64,000 bases of DNA from Vibrio ziniensis (GTDB lineage Bacteria; Pseudomonadota; Gammaproteobacteria; Enterobacterales; Vibrionaceae). Where the stretch lies: NCBI RefSeq assembly GCF_011064285.1, contig NZ_CP049331.1, positions 434,001 to 498,000 of the forward strand. Reading direction: 5' to 3'. A program made the position numbers and the translations under genes. Position 1 is the first letter of the stretch; each line of letters opens with the position of its first letter. Positions 51,092-62,469 of the stretch are shown here, piece after piece. Under the pieces are notes generated by a model. That model ran no database searches. It saw only the letters and a program-made list of their open reading frames with translations, and was not told the origin of the DNA.

Positions 51092-51778
51092 TTATGAGCG
51101 AGAAAGCATCACTTCTAGACGAGCACCTACGCGCTGCGCCTGATCAGCAATACCGCCAACCCATTCAAAAATCTTGTATAAGAACATAACATCAATTGTA
51201 TTCAGCGAAGATTCTAGGGTTCTTAGCTTTTGACGTAGACGTACTTGAATAGCATCAGTATCGTCTTCAATCTCATCCAATTGATGAATCATTTCAGCTA
51301 CGAGTGTTACTTCACGGCCTTTAAAACCAGTCTCTAACAATTCGTCTAGCTCGTTGATAACTTTCTGTGCTTGATCCGCAGCATCTAGGCAACGTTTCAC
51401 ATAAATCAGAAAGTCAGCTTGGAGAGGCTCAGGAATGATCAGTTGACGCCCAACAACACGACCTGAAATGTCTTTTGCTAGGTTGGCAAGCTTATCTTGC
51501 TGAGTGAGAAGTTCGAGCATGTCTGTACGGTCTACAGGCATAAACAAACCACGAGGAAGTTTAAGGCGGATTTCGCGCTTTAACACATCAGCTTCTTTCT
51601 CAAGATGAGAAATTTGTGCACGGATCTCTGCTGCTTTTTCCCAATCTCCAGTGGCACAAACTTCAAAGAAAGGCACTAGATGGGAACAGCATTCGTTTAC
51701 ACACACTACGTGTCGTTGCAAAGGCTTTATAGGGGACTTTGCAAATAACCCCATAATTGTATTTACTGGCATGGTCAT
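51092..51778 (-). CDS. DUF47 / PhoU-like phosphate transport regulator
   Basis: This 228-residue, all-helical protein of the TIGR00153 (DUF47) family resembles PhoU. HLEKEADVLKREIRLKLP and DEIEDDTDAIQVRLRQKL are the acidic, metal-binding-type repeats. Family members sit next to Pit transporters and are thought to gate them. Two close ATGs (51778, 51772) are possible starts. Confidence 0.88.
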   Translation of the reverse strand: MTMPVNTIMGLFAKSPIKPLQRHVVCVNECCSHLVPFFEVCATGDWEKAAEIRAQISHLEKEADVLKREIRLKLPRGLFMPVDRTDMLELLTQQDKLANLAKDISGRVVGRQLIIPEPLQADFLIYVKRCLDAADQAQKVINELDELLETGFKGREVTLVAEMIHQLDEIEDDTDAIQVRLRQKLRTLESSLNTIDVMFLYKIFEWVGGIADQAQRVGARLEVMLSRS

Positions 51779-51977
51779 TCAACCTAATAACTATAACCTT
51801 ATAAAAACATACACCATTCTATGGCTAAATGTTGAGCGATGGCTATAAAGGCGCGCATGTTAACCCATTAACAGTGTCATGAAAACTGTTTTAGATCATC
51901 AAACGGCTTATATTTCACTCTTGCTCCGCTGCGTTTTAGGCAATATCCTTTCGGTATCTGCTTTGAAAGGGTTAAAT

Positions 51978-53495
51978 ATGGAAACCGAGATAGAACTGAA
52001 GTTTTTTGTGTCACCAGAGTTTTCAGAAATTTTACGTCAAAAAATCTCTGATACAAAAGTACTTCAGCACAGTTGTCGAGAGTTAGGTAATACGTATTTT
52101 GATACTCCTGATAATTGGTTACGTCAACATGATATTGGGTTAAGAATACGACGCTTCGATGATGTTTATGTTCAAACAGTAAAAACGGCAGGACGTGTCG
52201 TTGCTGGCCTACATCAAAGACCTGAATTCAATGCTGAACATCAAAGCAATGAGCCTGATTTATCGCTTCACCCTTCTGATATTTGGCCTCAAGGAAAAGA
52301 GGTTGACGTGCTGCAATCTGAGCTTAATGCTCTTTTCTCTACTAATTTTACGCGTGAACAATGGCTTATCGGTATGCCAGATGGCAGCCAGGTGGAAGTC
52401 GCTTTTGACCAAGGTTTAGTGATTGCAGGGGATAAAGAGTATCCCATATGCGAAGTTGAATTAGAGCTGAAATCGGGCCAGACCGATGCTTTGTTTACCC
52501 TCGCTCGCCAGTTCTGCGATAACGGTGGTATGCGTTTAGGTAACTTGAGCAAAGCGGCAAGAGGGTATCGTCTCGCAGCGGATTATCAGGGTGATGAAGT
52601 GAAACCGCTGAGTTTAGTTAACACCAGTGGTCAAGATAGCGTTGAGTTCTGTCTGATTAACTCACTTGAACATGCTCTATCTCATTGGCATTACCATGAG
52701 CAGATTTACACTGAACGTGATTCGATTCCAGCACTTCATGAAATAAGTAACAGCATCCGCCTTATTCGCCAAATCTTGAGTATTTATGGTGGAGTTGTTC
52801 CTCGCAGAGCTAGTGCCATTTTACGTCAAGAGTTGAAGTGGTTAGAAGAAGAGCTTAGCTGGCTGAAAACTTATGATTACCTTGAAGATTTACTTGAAGA
52901 CAAAGGCTACGCGCTGCGTAAGTTGGATGCTCGTAAGTTCTTAGTCGCAGGTTTGAAAGAGCAGCAAGATAGTTTGCCTCAGCGAGAAGAAAACTTGCGT
53001 TTGCTTAATTCTGCACGTTATACAGGCTTGTTACTTGATTTGAGCCGTTGGATTTTGACCCGCGGATGGCAGCCGTTTCTTGATGAAAAAGCACGTGAAA
53101 AAATGTCGAATAATATTCTTCGTTTTTCTGCGAAGCAGTTAGACAGAACTTGGGCTGAGCTCATGGAGTCATTCCCACCAGAGCATCATTTGTCTAGCCA
53201 AGAGTATATTGATCAGCAATATCGTTTAATGCGAAATCTCTATACCGGGATTGGTTTAGCGAGTTTGTATGATGTAGAAGAGCGTAACTCATTTCGTATG
53301 CCTTGGGCTGATTTGCTGCACGGCATTGATGACTTGTTAACTTTGAGAGCGTTAGAGCCGTTTGTTGATAAGTTGGAAGGCGAGGAAAAAGAACAACTAC
53401 AACGCTGGTTAATTCGTCAAGAAAACTCGATTTTACATGCTATGGAGCAGACTCGAATTATTGGTGTGGAAGCACATCCGTACTGGCGTGACTAA
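51978..53495 (+). CDS. ygiF: Inorganic triphosphatase (CYTH-CHAD)
   Basis: This 505-residue protein has an N-terminal CYTH domain with ExExK (E4, E6, K8 in METEIELKFF) and a C-terminal CHAD domain of helices with conserved histidines. E. coli YgiF hydrolyses inorganic tripolyphosphate. The start at 51978 is fixed by the CYTH motif and AAAGGG upstream; a longer open frame to 51879 is not coding-like. In E. coli ygiF is directly before glnE; here two genes intervene. Confidence 0.92.
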   Translation: METEIELKFFVSPEFSEILRQKISDTKVLQHSCRELGNTYFDTPDNWLRQHDIGLRIRRFDDVYVQTVKTAGRVVAGLHQRPEFNAEHQSNEPDLSLHPSDIWPQGKEVDVLQSELNALFSTNFTREQWLIGMPDGSQVEVAFDQGLVIAGDKEYPICEVELELKSGQTDALFTLARQFCDNGGMRLGNLSKAARGYRLAADYQGDEVKPLSLVNTSGQDSVEFCLINSLEHALSHWHYHEQIYTERDSIPALHEISNSIRLIRQILSIYGGVVPRRASAILRQELKWLEEELSWLKTYDYLEDLLEDKGYALRKLDARKFLVAGLKEQQDSLPQREENLRLLNSARYTGLLLDLSRWILTRGWQPFLDEKAREKMSNNILRFSAKQLDRTWAELMESFPPEHHLSSQEYIDQQYRLMRNLYTGIGLASLYDVEERNSFRMPWADLLHGIDDLLTLRALEPFVDKLEGEEKEQLQRWLIRQENSILHAMEQTRIIGVEAHPYWRD

Positions 53496-53516
53496 TTTAG
53501 AGTGTGTGTAATGAAT

Positions 53517-53546
53517 TAGGGATGCCTTTTGGTATCCCTTTTTTGT
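53517..53546. terminator. Terminator after ygiF
   Basis: AGGGATGCC and GGTATCCCT pair (one G-T) with loop TTTT, followed by TTTTTG. Confidence 0.85.
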
Positions 53547-53551
53547 GTTCT

Positions 53552-54322
53552 TTAGGACTTGCGGTGTTCTGGGGATTCTACCTTGTTTTCTAGTTTACCG
53601 ACTCGACGCAGTATCTCATTTTGTTGAACAACTATCTGATGCAGGAGCTCTTGGTCTCTTTGCGCATGTAACAGTTGTGTTTTGTCAGGAGAGGTGAGTA
53701 GTGATGTTATCAAGCCCGAAATCATACCGAAAATACCTACCCCACAAAGGATCATTGCTGTTGCGATAAGTCTTCCAGCAGTAGTGACTGGAAAATGATC
53801 CCCATAACCCACAGTTGAAATAGTCACTAAAGCCCACCACAGTGCATCTCCGCCTGATTGAATATTGGCATGAGGATCTTTTGATTCAACAAACAGCATA
53901 AAGCTAGAACCCAAGGTCATCATAAGGACTAGCAAGAGCAAAATAGAGGCAATGGTGGTTTCTCTGCGATTTGCCAATAACTGTTTCAAGATGGTTCTTC
54001 CTGAACGCACCACTAAAATTATTCGAAGAATTTGAAAGATTCGGGCATAACGCAGTGGTTCGATCATCGGAATACTAGCCAGAAAATCGATCCAGTGGGT
54101 TTTCATAAATTGCAGCCGATCTGCGCTTCGGATCAAATCTACACAAAGTTGTAAGACAAAAATACTACATATAAGAAAGTCTAAGCCGATAAATAGATGG
54201 CGCATTTCTTCTTCTATCGGAAAGAATAGTAAGCCTGAGATCACAAATAGCGCTAAGAAAGACAAAATGAGTGACAGTAATCCCATAGGTTTTGTTTCAT
54301 CTTTGATACTATTGTTTTTCAT
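53552..54322 (-). CDS. Voltage-gated-type potassium channel
   Basis: This 256-residue protein has six membrane segments. S4 is arginine-rich (about residues 92-115, with arginines spaced about every three positions in RYARIFQILRIILVVR). The pore has the K+ selectivity filter TVGYGD. The C-terminal 45 residues form a probable coiled coil (QRDQELLHQIVVQQNEILRR). It therefore resembles a full KvAP-like subunit and not a two-segment pore. The start is taken as ATG 54322; a TTG seven codons upstream is possible. It is divergent from a chemoreceptor gene. Confidence 0.85.
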   Translation of the reverse strand: MKNNSIKDETKPMGLLSLILSFLALFVISGLLFFPIEEEMRHLFIGLDFLICSIFVLQLCVDLIRSADRLQFMKTHWIDFLASIPMIEPLRYARIFQILRIILVVRSGRTILKQLLANRRETTIASILLLLVLMMTLGSSFMLFVESKDPHANIQSGGDALWWALVTISTVGYGDHFPVTTAGRLIATAMILCGVGIFGMISGLITSLLTSPDKTQLLHAQRDQELLHQIVVQQNEILRRVGKLENKVESPEHRKS

Positions 54323-54418
54323 ACGAGGCTCGAAATAATTCAAAGTGCGTGAAATTTATCACTGTTTTGGTGATAGATAAGTGTTTTTCAATATATAAGA
54401 CATTGTGGAGGCATGACA

Positions 54419-55675
54419 ATGACAACAATGGCATTTAAGCCATGGGAACGTGTAATAACCAACGTTCGCCTTGTTCCTAAAATGGTAATGCTGATGGCAT
54501 TCAGTACATTACTGATCATTTGTAAACAGCTTTGGGATGCTAACACCTTTTATAACGCTCTTTTCTCCGCAACTCAAAACGCAGAAGTCGCACAAAAACA
54601 TTACGATGATTATATAGTGCAAGTGATCTGGCAAACTGGCTTGATGATAGCTGTTTTTGTTGTGTTACTGCTTTTTGCTGCACGCGTAATGCTGCGACAA
54701 ACACAATATCTGAGTGAGTCTATTAAACAGATGGCGCGTCGAGATTTGTCCGTTGTTATCAATATGGATTGTAAAGACGAGTATGGTGACGTGGCACGTG
54801 AGTTAGAAAAAACTCGTCTTCAATTGAAAGAACTGATTCTTGCTCAAGTAGATGCATCTCAAGAGCTTACCGCGATGACGGAAATCATGACACTGAGCAT
54901 GTCTGAAACCAAAGAATCGGCTCAAGAAGAGTTTAATGAAATTGACCAGCTAGCCACAGCGATGAGTGAGATGTCATCGACGGTACAAACCGTTGCTGGA
55001 CATGCTCAGAGTGCTTCTTCGTTGACAGAGAATGCCTCAAAGCAAGCTCAAACAGGTCAACGCTTTGTGAAAAGCACGGTTGGAAAAATGAGTGAACTAT
55101 CAAAAGATATCTCTAAATCTGCTCAGGCTGTAAACCAAGTTGAAGAGCGAGTTGAGTCTATCAGTAGCGTTGTCGGTACGATTCAAAGTATCTCTGAGCA
55201 AACTAACTTGCTGGCTTTAAACGCAGCGATTGAAGCTGCGCGTGCGGGTGAAGCTGGACGTGGCTTCGCTGTAGTTGCCGATGAAGTTCGTAATCTGGCT
55301 CAGCGCACTCAGAAAGCGACCGTAGAAATACAAGAGATGATCTCTCAGCTTCAAAACAGTGCAAAGTCAGCAGTAGAGCTGATGGAAAAGAGTGTGGTAG
55401 AAGTGGCAGAAGGCGTAGAACTTGTGACAAATGCGGGTTCTGAGCTTGATGGCATCGTAGCGCAGGTTCAGCAAATTAATGACATGAACTTCCAAATTGC
55501 GACTGCTGCAGGTCAACAAAGCAGCGTAGCAGAAGAAATGAACCAAAACTTAACCAATGTGAGAGAGCTTGTTGAAGCGTCGGTTACTGTCGTAACAGAA
55601 TTACTTGAAACGTCAGAAGTGATGCAGGCGAATGCTCAAGAATTAGACAGTAAAATCACTGAGTTTAAAGTTTAA
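54419..55675 (+). CDS. Methyl-accepting chemotaxis protein with a short periplasmic part
   Basis: This 418-residue receptor has membrane segments at about 20-40 and 70-92, separated by only about 30-40 periplasmic residues. A HAMP domain and a full signalling domain follow, the hairpin tip being [20 protein letters not shown]. There is no recognisable ligand-binding domain. The start at 54419 has GGAGG 7 nt upstream; an ATG two codons earlier lies too close to that site. It is divergent from the potassium channel. Confidence 0.92.
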   Translation: MTTMAFKPWERVITNVRLVPKMVMLMAFSTLLIICKQLWDANTFYNALFSATQNAEVAQKHYDDYIVQVIWQTGLMIAVFVVLLLFAARVMLRQTQYLSESIKQMARRDLSVVINMDCKDEYGDVARELEKTRLQLKELILAQVDASQELTAMTEIMTLSMSETKESAQEEFNEIDQLATAMSEMSSTVQTVAGHAQSASSLTENASKQAQTGQRFVKSTVGKMSELSKDISKSAQAVNQVEERVESISSVVGTIQSISEQTNLLALNAAIEAARAGEAGRGFAVVADEVRNLAQRTQKATVEIQEMISQLQNSAKSAVELMEKSVVEVAEGVELVTNAGSELDGIVAQVQQINDMNFQIATAAGQQSSVAEEMNQNLTNVRELVEASVTVVTELLETSEVMQANAQELDSKITEFKV

Positions 55676-55705
55676 TCATTTATAATACACCATTAAGTCA
55701 TGCAT

Positions 55706-55740
55706 AAACGCCCACAATTCGCTTGTGGGCGTTTTTTATT
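55706..55740 (+). terminator. Terminator of the chemoreceptor gene
   Basis: AAACGCCCACAA and TTGTGGGCGTTT form a perfect 12-bp stem with a 5-nt loop and T tail. Confidence 0.92.
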
Positions 55741-55825
55741 ACACTTAATTTGATATACCCTTCAATGAGTTTAGGTATAGTTACAGCACTTTTCTTAGAG
55801 CTATCTGCTTCAACAAGGACTAATC

Positions 55826-58672
55826 ATGCCATTGCCATCTCTTCTTGACGATTATGCAACTCAACAGTTCATCCATTTGCTAGAGCAGCAGTCAGTGATT
55901 GCTCAATGGAGCAGTGAGCAGCAAACACAGCTAAAAACCGTTATCGGGCTGAGTAAGTTTGTCTATGAAACTTTGATGCGTGATGAAGCTTTGTGCCGTT
56001 CACTACCGGATATGCTTAACGACGGCTCTCGTTGTGAATTGTACCGAGAACGTCTTTTCGAACAGCTTTCAGCATGCACAGATGAAATCAGTGGATTACG
56101 TATTTTACGTCAGTTCCGTAACCGAGAAATGGTTTATATCGCGTGGCGTGATTTTCTTAATACCTGGTCGTTGGATGAGAGCTTCGAACATTTGTCTCAA
56201 CTTGCGGAAGCGCTGATTTTTGAGACCTATCAATGGCAATACAAAGCTTGTTGTCAGGAGTGGGGAACTCCCTGTAATGCATTTGGTGAAGCTCAGCCGA
56301 TGCTAATCATGGGGATGGGGAAATTAGGTGGTGGTGAACTGAATTTCTCTTCTGATATCGATCTGATTTTTACTTATCCCGAAAACGGTGAAACTCAGGG
56401 ACATCGTCGTAGCATAGCCAACGCTCAGTTTTTTACTCGCCTAGGTCAGAGAATCATTAAGATGCTCGACCAACAAACTTTCGACGGCTTTTGCTACCGC
56501 GTTGATATGAGACTTCGTCCGTTTGGGGAAAGCGGCCCACTGGTCATGAGCTATGCAGCTTTAGAAGATTATTATCAGGAGCAGGGCAGAGATTGGGAAC
56601 GTTATGCAATGGTGAAAGCCCGCGTTATGGGACGCGAAATGTATACCCAATACCAAGAGCTTCGACAAATGCTGCGTCCATTTGTATTTCGTCGTTATAT
56701 CGATTTTAGCGCGATTCAGTCTCTTCGACGAATGAAGTCTATGATCAGCAGTGAAGTTCGACGCCGTGGACTCAGTAACAATATTAAGTTAGGTGCTGGC
56801 GGGATTCGAGAAATTGAATTTATCGCTCAGGTGTTCCAGTTGATTCGTGGCGGTCGTGAGCCAAGTTTGCGTCATCGTGGATTACTCGAAACTCTAGAAG
56901 CCATTGATGAATTGCAACTGCTGGAGAAAAAGGAAGTCGAGCATTTAAGAGAAGCGTATTATTTCTTACGCCGCCTTGAAAATCTACTTCAAGCCTTAGC
57001 TGACAAACAAACTCAAACATTGCCTGACAAAGCGGATGATCAACTGAGACTCGCTTTTGCTATGGGCTTTGAGTCTTGGAAAGCACTGGATAGTCAAGTT
57101 AAGCAACAGATGGCGAACGTGCATGCGGTGTTCTCTGCTCTGATTGGTGAAGAGGATGAGCAGGATGAAAGTACACTTGCTGCACATTTTCATGAGTTGT
57201 GGGATATGAGTCATAACCGAGAGTTGATTGAAAGCATTGTTGAGAATGAACTGGCTATGCAAGATGTACCAGAGATTGTCGATACTATCATTGGTTTTAA
57301 GGATGACTTAGCAAAACGTACTATTGGACCTAGAGGAAGAGAGGTTATTAACCGTTTGATGCCAAAGGTCTATCAGGCTATTTTCGATCATCCCGATGCT
57401 AAGTTTGGCTTATCAAGAGTACTCTCTTTACTACACAGTATTGCAACTCGTACTACTTATCTTGAGCTACTCGATGAACACCCTGCCGCACTAGTTCAGT
57501 TGGTTCGATTGTGTACCGCAAGTTCGATGATTTCTGAGCAACTTGCTCGTCACCCAATACTCCTTGATGAGTTGATTGATCCTCAACATCTCTATAATCC
57601 TATTCCTTTGGAAAGTTACAAGACGGAGTTGAGAGATTTCCTTGCTCGTATTCCTGAAGATGACATGGAGCAACAGATGGAGGCTCTGCGTCAGTTTAAG
57701 CAAATTTGTATTCTGAAAATTGCAGCCGCTGATATTGCAGATGTGTTGCCAGTGATGAAAGTGAGTGATCACTTAACTTATCTTGCAGAGGCGATTGTTG
57801 AGGCTGTTGTGAACCAAGCTTGGCTACAAGTAACGGCGAAATATGGTCAGCCAACTCACTTAAAAGATCGCGAAGGAAAAGGCTTTGCGGTGATTGGCTA
57901 TGGCAAAGTCGGGGGGTGGGAGCTTGGTTATAACTCTGATCTCGATATTGTGTTTATGCATGACTGCCCCGTTAGCGCCTACACTGATGGTGTTAAAGAG
58001 ATAGATGGTCGTCAGTTTTATCTTCGTTTGGCTCAACGTATTGTTCATATATTCTCAGTGAGAACGGCTTCTGGAATACTATACGAAGTAGACACACGTT
58101 TGAGGCCTTCAGGCGTTTCAGGTTTACTGGTTAGCCCAACGGAAGCGTTTGAAGATTACCAACGCCAAGATGCTTGGACTTGGGAACACCAGGCATTAGT
58201 AAGAGCACGTATGATTTATGGCGATGCCCCTTTACAAGAAGCTTTTGCACAGATACGGCATAACATTTTGTCTCTGCCTAGAGAAGAAGCAAAACTCAAG
58301 CAAGAGGTGGTGGATATGCGAATCAAAATGCGCGATCACCTCGGTGGTAAAAAGCCCGGTCGATTTATGATCAAACAAGACGAAGGCGGTATTACGGATA
58401 TTGAATTTTTGGCTCAGTATTTGGTCTTACGTTTTAGCCATGAACAACCGAAGCTAACGCGATGGTCTGATAACGTGCGTATCTTTGAGTCTTTATTGAT
58501 TCAAGGTGTTCTCGAAGAAGAACAAGCAATGGCGCTAACTCATGCTTATACGGCGATGCGAGATCAAATTCACCATCGCAATTTGGTCAATCAAGACGCA
58601 GATGTCGATGAAAGTAAGTTTGCCCATGAGCGAGAAGTTGTAAAACATGTTTGGAATCAGTGGCTAGGTTAA
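55826..58672 (+). CDS. glnE: Glutamine synthetase adenylyltransferase/deadenylase
   Basis: This 948-residue bifunctional enzyme switches glutamine synthetase off and on by AMP addition and removal, under PII control. Both nucleotidyltransferase modules are visible: [20 protein letters not shown] (about residues 165-184) and [20 protein letters not shown] (about 691-710). The length is normal. AAGGA precedes the start, and hldE follows after 69 nt without a terminator. Confidence 0.97.
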   Translation: MPLPSLLDDYATQQFIHLLEQQSVIAQWSSEQQTQLKTVIGLSKFVYETLMRDEALCRSLPDMLNDGSRCELYRERLFEQLSACTDEISGLRILRQFRNREMVYIAWRDFLNTWSLDESFEHLSQLAEALIFETYQWQYKACCQEWGTPCNAFGEAQPMLIMGMGKLGGGELNFSSDIDLIFTYPENGETQGHRRSIANAQFFTRLGQRIIKMLDQQTFDGFCYRVDMRLRPFGESGPLVMSYAALEDYYQEQGRDWERYAMVKARVMGREMYTQYQELRQMLRPFVFRRYIDFSAIQSLRRMKSMISSEVRRRGLSNNIKLGAGGIREIEFIAQVFQLIRGGREPSLRHRGLLETLEAIDELQLLEKKEVEHLREAYYFLRRLENLLQALADKQTQTLPDKADDQLRLAFAMGFESWKALDSQVKQQMANVHAVFSALIGEEDEQDESTLAAHFHELWDMSHNRELIESIVENELAMQDVPEIVDTIIGFKDDLAKRTIGPRGREVINRLMPKVYQAIFDHPDAKFGLSRVLSLLHSIATRTTYLELLDEHPAALVQLVRLCTASSMISEQLARHPILLDELIDPQHLYNPIPLESYKTELRDFLARIPEDDMEQQMEALRQFKQICILKIAAADIADVLPVMKVSDHLTYLAEAIVEAVVNQAWLQVTAKYGQPTHLKDREGKGFAVIGYGKVGGWELGYNSDLDIVFMHDCPVSAYTDGVKEIDGRQFYLRLAQRIVHIFSVRTASGILYEVDTRLRPSGVSGLLVSPTEAFEDYQRQDAWTWEHQALVRARMIYGDAPLQEAFAQIRHNILSLPREEAKLKQEVVDMRIKMRDHLGGKKPGRFMIKQDEGGITDIEFLAQYLVLRFSHEQPKLTRWSDNVRIFESLLIQGVLEEEQAMALTHAYTAMRDQIHHRNLVNQDADVDESKFAHEREVVKHVWNQWLG

Positions 58673-58741
58673 TAATCTAACTATTAGACCCGTATAAGGC
58701 TGTGATAAACTCAGCTCAGAAACCGTTATTGGAGATCCATA

Positions 58742-60172
58742 ATGAAACCAATCCTACCTGACTACAGTGATGCAGGGGTATTAATTATTGGCGACGTCAT
58801 GCTTGATAGATACTGGCATGGTCCTACTGGTCGTATTTCACCAGAAGCCCCTGTACCCGTAGTAAAAGTAGAGAAAAACGAAGAGCGTCCGGGTGGTGCT
58901 GCTAACGTTGCAATGAACATTGCTTCACTAGGCGGTCATGCGCATCTCGTTGGTTTAACAGGGATTGATGAACCTGCTCAAGTATTAAGTGACAAGCTAA
59001 CATCACTGAAAGTGTCATGTGATTTTGTTGCATTACCGGACTACCCAACGATTACAAAACTGCGTGTGTTAAGCCGTGGTCAGCAACTTATTCGTTTAGA
59101 TTTTGAAGATAAGTTCGAAAACACTGATCCAGAATTAATTCTGTCGCGTATGGAATCTGCTCTGCCAAATGTACAAGCTGTTATTTTATCGGATTATGCG
59201 AAAGGCGCACTTGAGCATGTTCAGCTGTTTATTAAAAAAGCACGGGCAGCGAATATACCTGTATTCATTGATCCTAAAGGCGCAGACTTTGAACGTTACC
59301 GTGGCGCAACTTTGTTAACTCCGAATCTTTCTGAGTTTGAACATGTAGTCGGTAAAGTAAAATCGGATCAAGACTTAGCTGAAAAAGGCTTAAGTCTGAT
59401 CGAAAAATACGATCTTGATGCTCTGCTAGTCACTCGTAGTGAACATGGTATGACACTGTTGCGTCGTGGCATGGAACCTTTCCACCTGCCAACTCAGGCA
59501 AAAGAAGTCTATGACGTGACAGGCGCTGGAGATACAGTCATTTCAGTATTGGCCTCTTCGGTTGCCGCAGGCAAGCCTTTAGACGAAGCGTGTGCGTTAG
59601 CAAACGCAGCTGCAGGGGTTGTAGTAGGTAAACTGGGCACTTCAACAGTCTCTACCATTGAATTGGCTGAAGCTATTCACGGTAGCAGAGATACTGACTA
59701 CGGTGTAATCGGCGAACAAGCACTGATTGAAGCGGTACGAAAAGCACAAGCGCGTGGTGAGAAAGTTGTAATGACTAATGGTTGTTTCGATATTCTTCAT
59801 GCAGGGCATGTTTCGTATCTGAACCATGCTGGTGAACTGGGCGACCGTCTAATTGTTGCTGTTAATACCGATGAATCAGTAAAACGTTTGAAAGGTCCTG
59901 GTCGACCTGTCAACCCAACGGATCGTCGTATGGCTGTATTGGCTGGTCTTGGCGCTGTTGATTGGGTTGTCCCATTCAGTGAAGACACACCACAACGTTT
60001 GATTTCAGAAGTTCTTCCTGACTTATTAGTTAAAGGTGGCGATTACAAACCAGAAGATATTGCTGGTGGTAAAGAGGTAATTGCTGCGGGCGGAGAAGTC
60101 AAAGTCCTTAACTTTGAGGACGGTTGCTCAACGACAGAAATCATTGAAGCGATTAAAGGTGGTAGAGGCTAA
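58742..60172 (+). CDS. hldE: Bifunctional heptose 7-phosphate kinase / 1-phosphate adenylyltransferase
   Basis: This 476-residue fusion makes ADP-D-glycero-D-manno-heptose for the LPS core. The N-terminal ribokinase-like domain has [17 protein letters not shown] and [15 protein letters not shown]. The C-terminal nucleotidyltransferase has [17 protein letters not shown] (about residues 343-359). A GGAG site precedes the start. It is downstream of glnE, as in E. coli. Confidence 0.97.
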   Translation: MKPILPDYSDAGVLIIGDVMLDRYWHGPTGRISPEAPVPVVKVEKNEERPGGAANVAMNIASLGGHAHLVGLTGIDEPAQVLSDKLTSLKVSCDFVALPDYPTITKLRVLSRGQQLIRLDFEDKFENTDPELILSRMESALPNVQAVILSDYAKGALEHVQLFIKKARAANIPVFIDPKGADFERYRGATLLTPNLSEFEHVVGKVKSDQDLAEKGLSLIEKYDLDALLVTRSEHGMTLLRRGMEPFHLPTQAKEVYDVTGAGDTVISVLASSVAAGKPLDEACALANAAAGVVVGKLGTSTVSTIELAEAIHGSRDTDYGVIGEQALIEAVRKAQARGEKVVMTNGCFDILHAGHVSYLNHAGELGDRLIVAVNTDESVKRLKGPGRPVNPTDRRMAVLAGLGAVDWVVPFSEDTPQRLISEVLPDLLVKGGDYKPEDIAGGKEVIAAGGEVKVLNFEDGCSTTEIIEAIKGGRG

Positions 60173-60206
60173 ATAGTCTTTACTGCTACCCGAAATTTTG
60201 AGAAAT

Positions 60207-60236
60207 AAAAAACGCCAGCATGCTGGCGTTTTTTAT
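60207..60236. terminator. Bidirectional terminator between hldE and tolC
   Basis: AAAAAACGCCAGCA and TGCTGGCGTTTTTT form a perfect 28-bp palindrome between convergent genes. Confidence 0.93.
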
Positions 60237-60263
60237 ATCAGTAAAATCAAAGTACTATCAATA

Positions 60264-61592
60264 TTACTTAGTCTTTGTTGATTTTGCTGCTTTTAGGCCA
60301 CTGTTGATATCAAGAATATCTTGTTCAGATAGAGAACCCACCGCTTGGCGTAGCTGCAATACACTTAAGATATATTCGTAACGAGCCGTTGATAGGTTTT
60401 TGTTTGCGTTGTACAAGCTACGAGTAGAATCAAGTACGTCCACAATGGTACGAGTACCTACATCAAAACCTGCTTCTGTTGCTTCTAGCGCTGATTTAGC
60501 AGAAATTACTGACTGTTCATAAGCGCGTAATGCACCGATTGAAGCATTGATGTTGTTGTTATTGGCACGAACTGCTTTGATCACACTGCGGTAAGATGCT
60601 TCCAAATCTTGGCTAGCTGCTACATATGCGAACTCAGCTTGTTTAGTTTTCGAACTGACGCTACCACCTGTGTAAAGTGGTACAGATAGATTGATTCCGA
60701 TACTTAAGTCGTTGTATGCCTCACCGATATAGGAACTAGAATCTTCGTTGTTTTCTTTACCGAAGGCATAACCACCATCAAGGGTTAGTGATGGTAGGTG
60801 ACCTGAACTCGCTAATGAAATACTGTCTTTAGCTACATCTTGAGCTATACGTGATGACAGCAAAGTTAAGTTCTTTTGCTGGGCTTCTTCAACTAATGCA
60901 TCCATTGAAGCTGCTGAAGGGCTAGCAGAAAAACGATTGGTATCTAGAACACTTAAATCTTTATGATCTTGACCAGTAATCTCACGTAATGACTCATAGC
61001 TGTTGATCAATGTGTTTTCAGCAAGCACTTCGTCAGCCAGTACGCTGTCGTACTGTGCTTGAGCATCATGTACGTCAGTAATCGCAGATAGGCCTACTTC
61101 AAAGCGTTGCTTAGTTTGTTCTAATTGACGACCTACTGCTGCTTTCTCTGCACGAACAAACTCTAGGCTGTCTTGTGCACTCAGTACTGAGAAATAAGCT
61201 TGAGCCACTCGCAGAATAAGAGATTGTTGAACTACAGCATATTGTGCATCTGCTTGGCGAGCTTGTTTCTCTGCAGTATCGAGTGTTACCCAGCTAGAGC
61301 GGTTGTATAGTTCTTGTGAGAAACTGATGCCCGCAGTGAGTTTGTCACTGTCACGTTTGTCATAGTCACTGCTGTTAATGTTGTAACCCGCAGTTAAGTT
61401 AATTTGTGGTAGTAAGCTACTACGACTTGAAGTTACTGCTTCAAATGCAGCGTCACGTTGTGCCGCTGCGCTCAATAATTGAGGATCATTTTGTTTCGCC
61501 TGATCGTATATTTGAGCAAGATCGTCAGCCGATACTGCAGCACTAAAGCTGCCAAGAGCTACGCTAATAAATACTGGAAGCAGTTTTTTCAT
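60264..61592 (-). CDS. tolC: Outer membrane channel TolC
   Basis: This 442-residue protein has a signal peptide of about 22 residues (ending AAVSA) and two OEP repeats, each with YFSVLSAQDSLEFVRAEKAAV-like helices and short beta regions. It forms the trimeric exit duct for RND pumps and type I secretion. AGGA lies just upstream of the start. It is divergent from nudF, the arrangement found in E. coli. Confidence 0.95.
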   Translation of the reverse strand: MKKLLPVFISVALGSFSAAVSADDLAQIYDQAKQNDPQLLSAAAQRDAAFEAVTSSRSSLLPQINLTAGYNINSSDYDKRDSDKLTAGISFSQELYNRSSWVTLDTAEKQARQADAQYAVVQQSLILRVAQAYFSVLSAQDSLEFVRAEKAAVGRQLEQTKQRFEVGLSAITDVHDAQAQYDSVLADEVLAENTLINSYESLREITGQDHKDLSVLDTNRFSASPSAASMDALVEEAQQKNLTLLSSRIAQDVAKDSISLASSGHLPSLTLDGGYAFGKENNEDSSSYIGEAYNDLSIGINLSVPLYTGGSVSSKTKQAEFAYVAASQDLEASYRSVIKAVRANNNNINASIGALRAYEQSVISAKSALEATEAGFDVGTRTIVDVLDSTRSLYNANKNLSTARYEYILSVLQLRQAVGSLSEQDILDINSGLKAAKSTKTK

Positions 61593-61839
61593 TGGTCCTA
61601 TTCCTGCCTATTATGATGTGAGAGGGCTTTTCGAGAGTTTACCGAATTCGGTTGTAATTTACTCGAAACTTTGCACTTTTTTACACTTAACTATCCATGT
61701 GTGCAATATAAAATTTATTTCACTTAAAAAAATATATAATTTTTATATGAAAAGTTGAGCAATGTCCTTGGAAGTCGCCTGTTACCACGAGTAAACTAAG
61801 CTATTTAAACCGCCCTTTATAATTATAGGGAGATCTCAA

Positions 61840-62469
61840 ATGTCACAACCTGGTAGACCAGTCAGTGAGTTTACACCTCAGGATATTGAAATCGTTTCAA
61901 AAGAGACTCTATTTCAAGGTTTCTTCCGTATGGTGAAATATCGGTTCAAACATAAGCTTTTTCAAGGCGGGTGGAGTGAACCTATTGAGCGTGAACTTTT
62001 CGAGAGAGGCCATGCTGCTGCATTACTGCCTTATGATGTCGTTCGAGATCAAGTGGTTATTATTGAACAAATTCGAGTTGGAACACTCGAACAAAAACGA
62101 CCTTGGCAATTAGAAATTGTTGCTGGCATTATCGATCGTGACGAAAGTGCACTTGACGTTGTAAGAAGAGAAGCGGTTGAAGAGGCCGGTGTTGAAATCG
62201 GACGAATTGAAACGGTAACCTCTTATTATCCTTCAGCTGGTGGATGTTCTGAAAAATTAGATGTTTACGTCGGTGAAGTTGATTCCTCACAAGCAAAAGG
62301 TATTCATGGTTTAGACTATGAAGGTGAGGATATTAAAGTACATGTAATGAGCCGCCAGCAGGCTTATCAGTTGGTAAAAGATGGTGTCATTGAAAATGGT
62401 GCTTCTATTATTGCATTACAGTGGTTAGAACTGAATTACGAGAATTTGAGAACCGAATGGCTGAAGTAA
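61840..62469 (+). CDS. nudF: ADP-ribose pyrophosphatase NudF
   Basis: This 209-residue Nudix hydrolase cleaves ADP-ribose. The Nudix box GIIDRDESALDVVRREAVEE fits the G-x5-E-x7-REUxEExGU pattern (about residues 98-120). A GGGAGA ribosome site precedes the start. The yqiB start overlaps its last codons. Confidence 0.95.
   Translation: MSQPGRPVSEFTPQDIEIVSKETLFQGFFRMVKYRFKHKLFQGGWSEPIERELFERGHAAALLPYDVVRDQVVIIEQIRVGTLEQKRPWQLEIVAGIIDRDESALDVVRREAVEEAGVEIGRIETVTSYYPSAGGCSEKLDVYVGEVDSSQAKGIHGLDYEGEDIKVHVMSRQQAYQLVKDGVIENGASIIALQWLELNYENLRTEWLK

Noticed and set aside
51879..51977. N-terminal extension of ygiF with a hydrophobic stretch
   Set aside because: CYTH enzymes begin at the ExExK segment; AAAGGG precedes the ATG at 51978, and the upstream stretch looks like untranslated leader.
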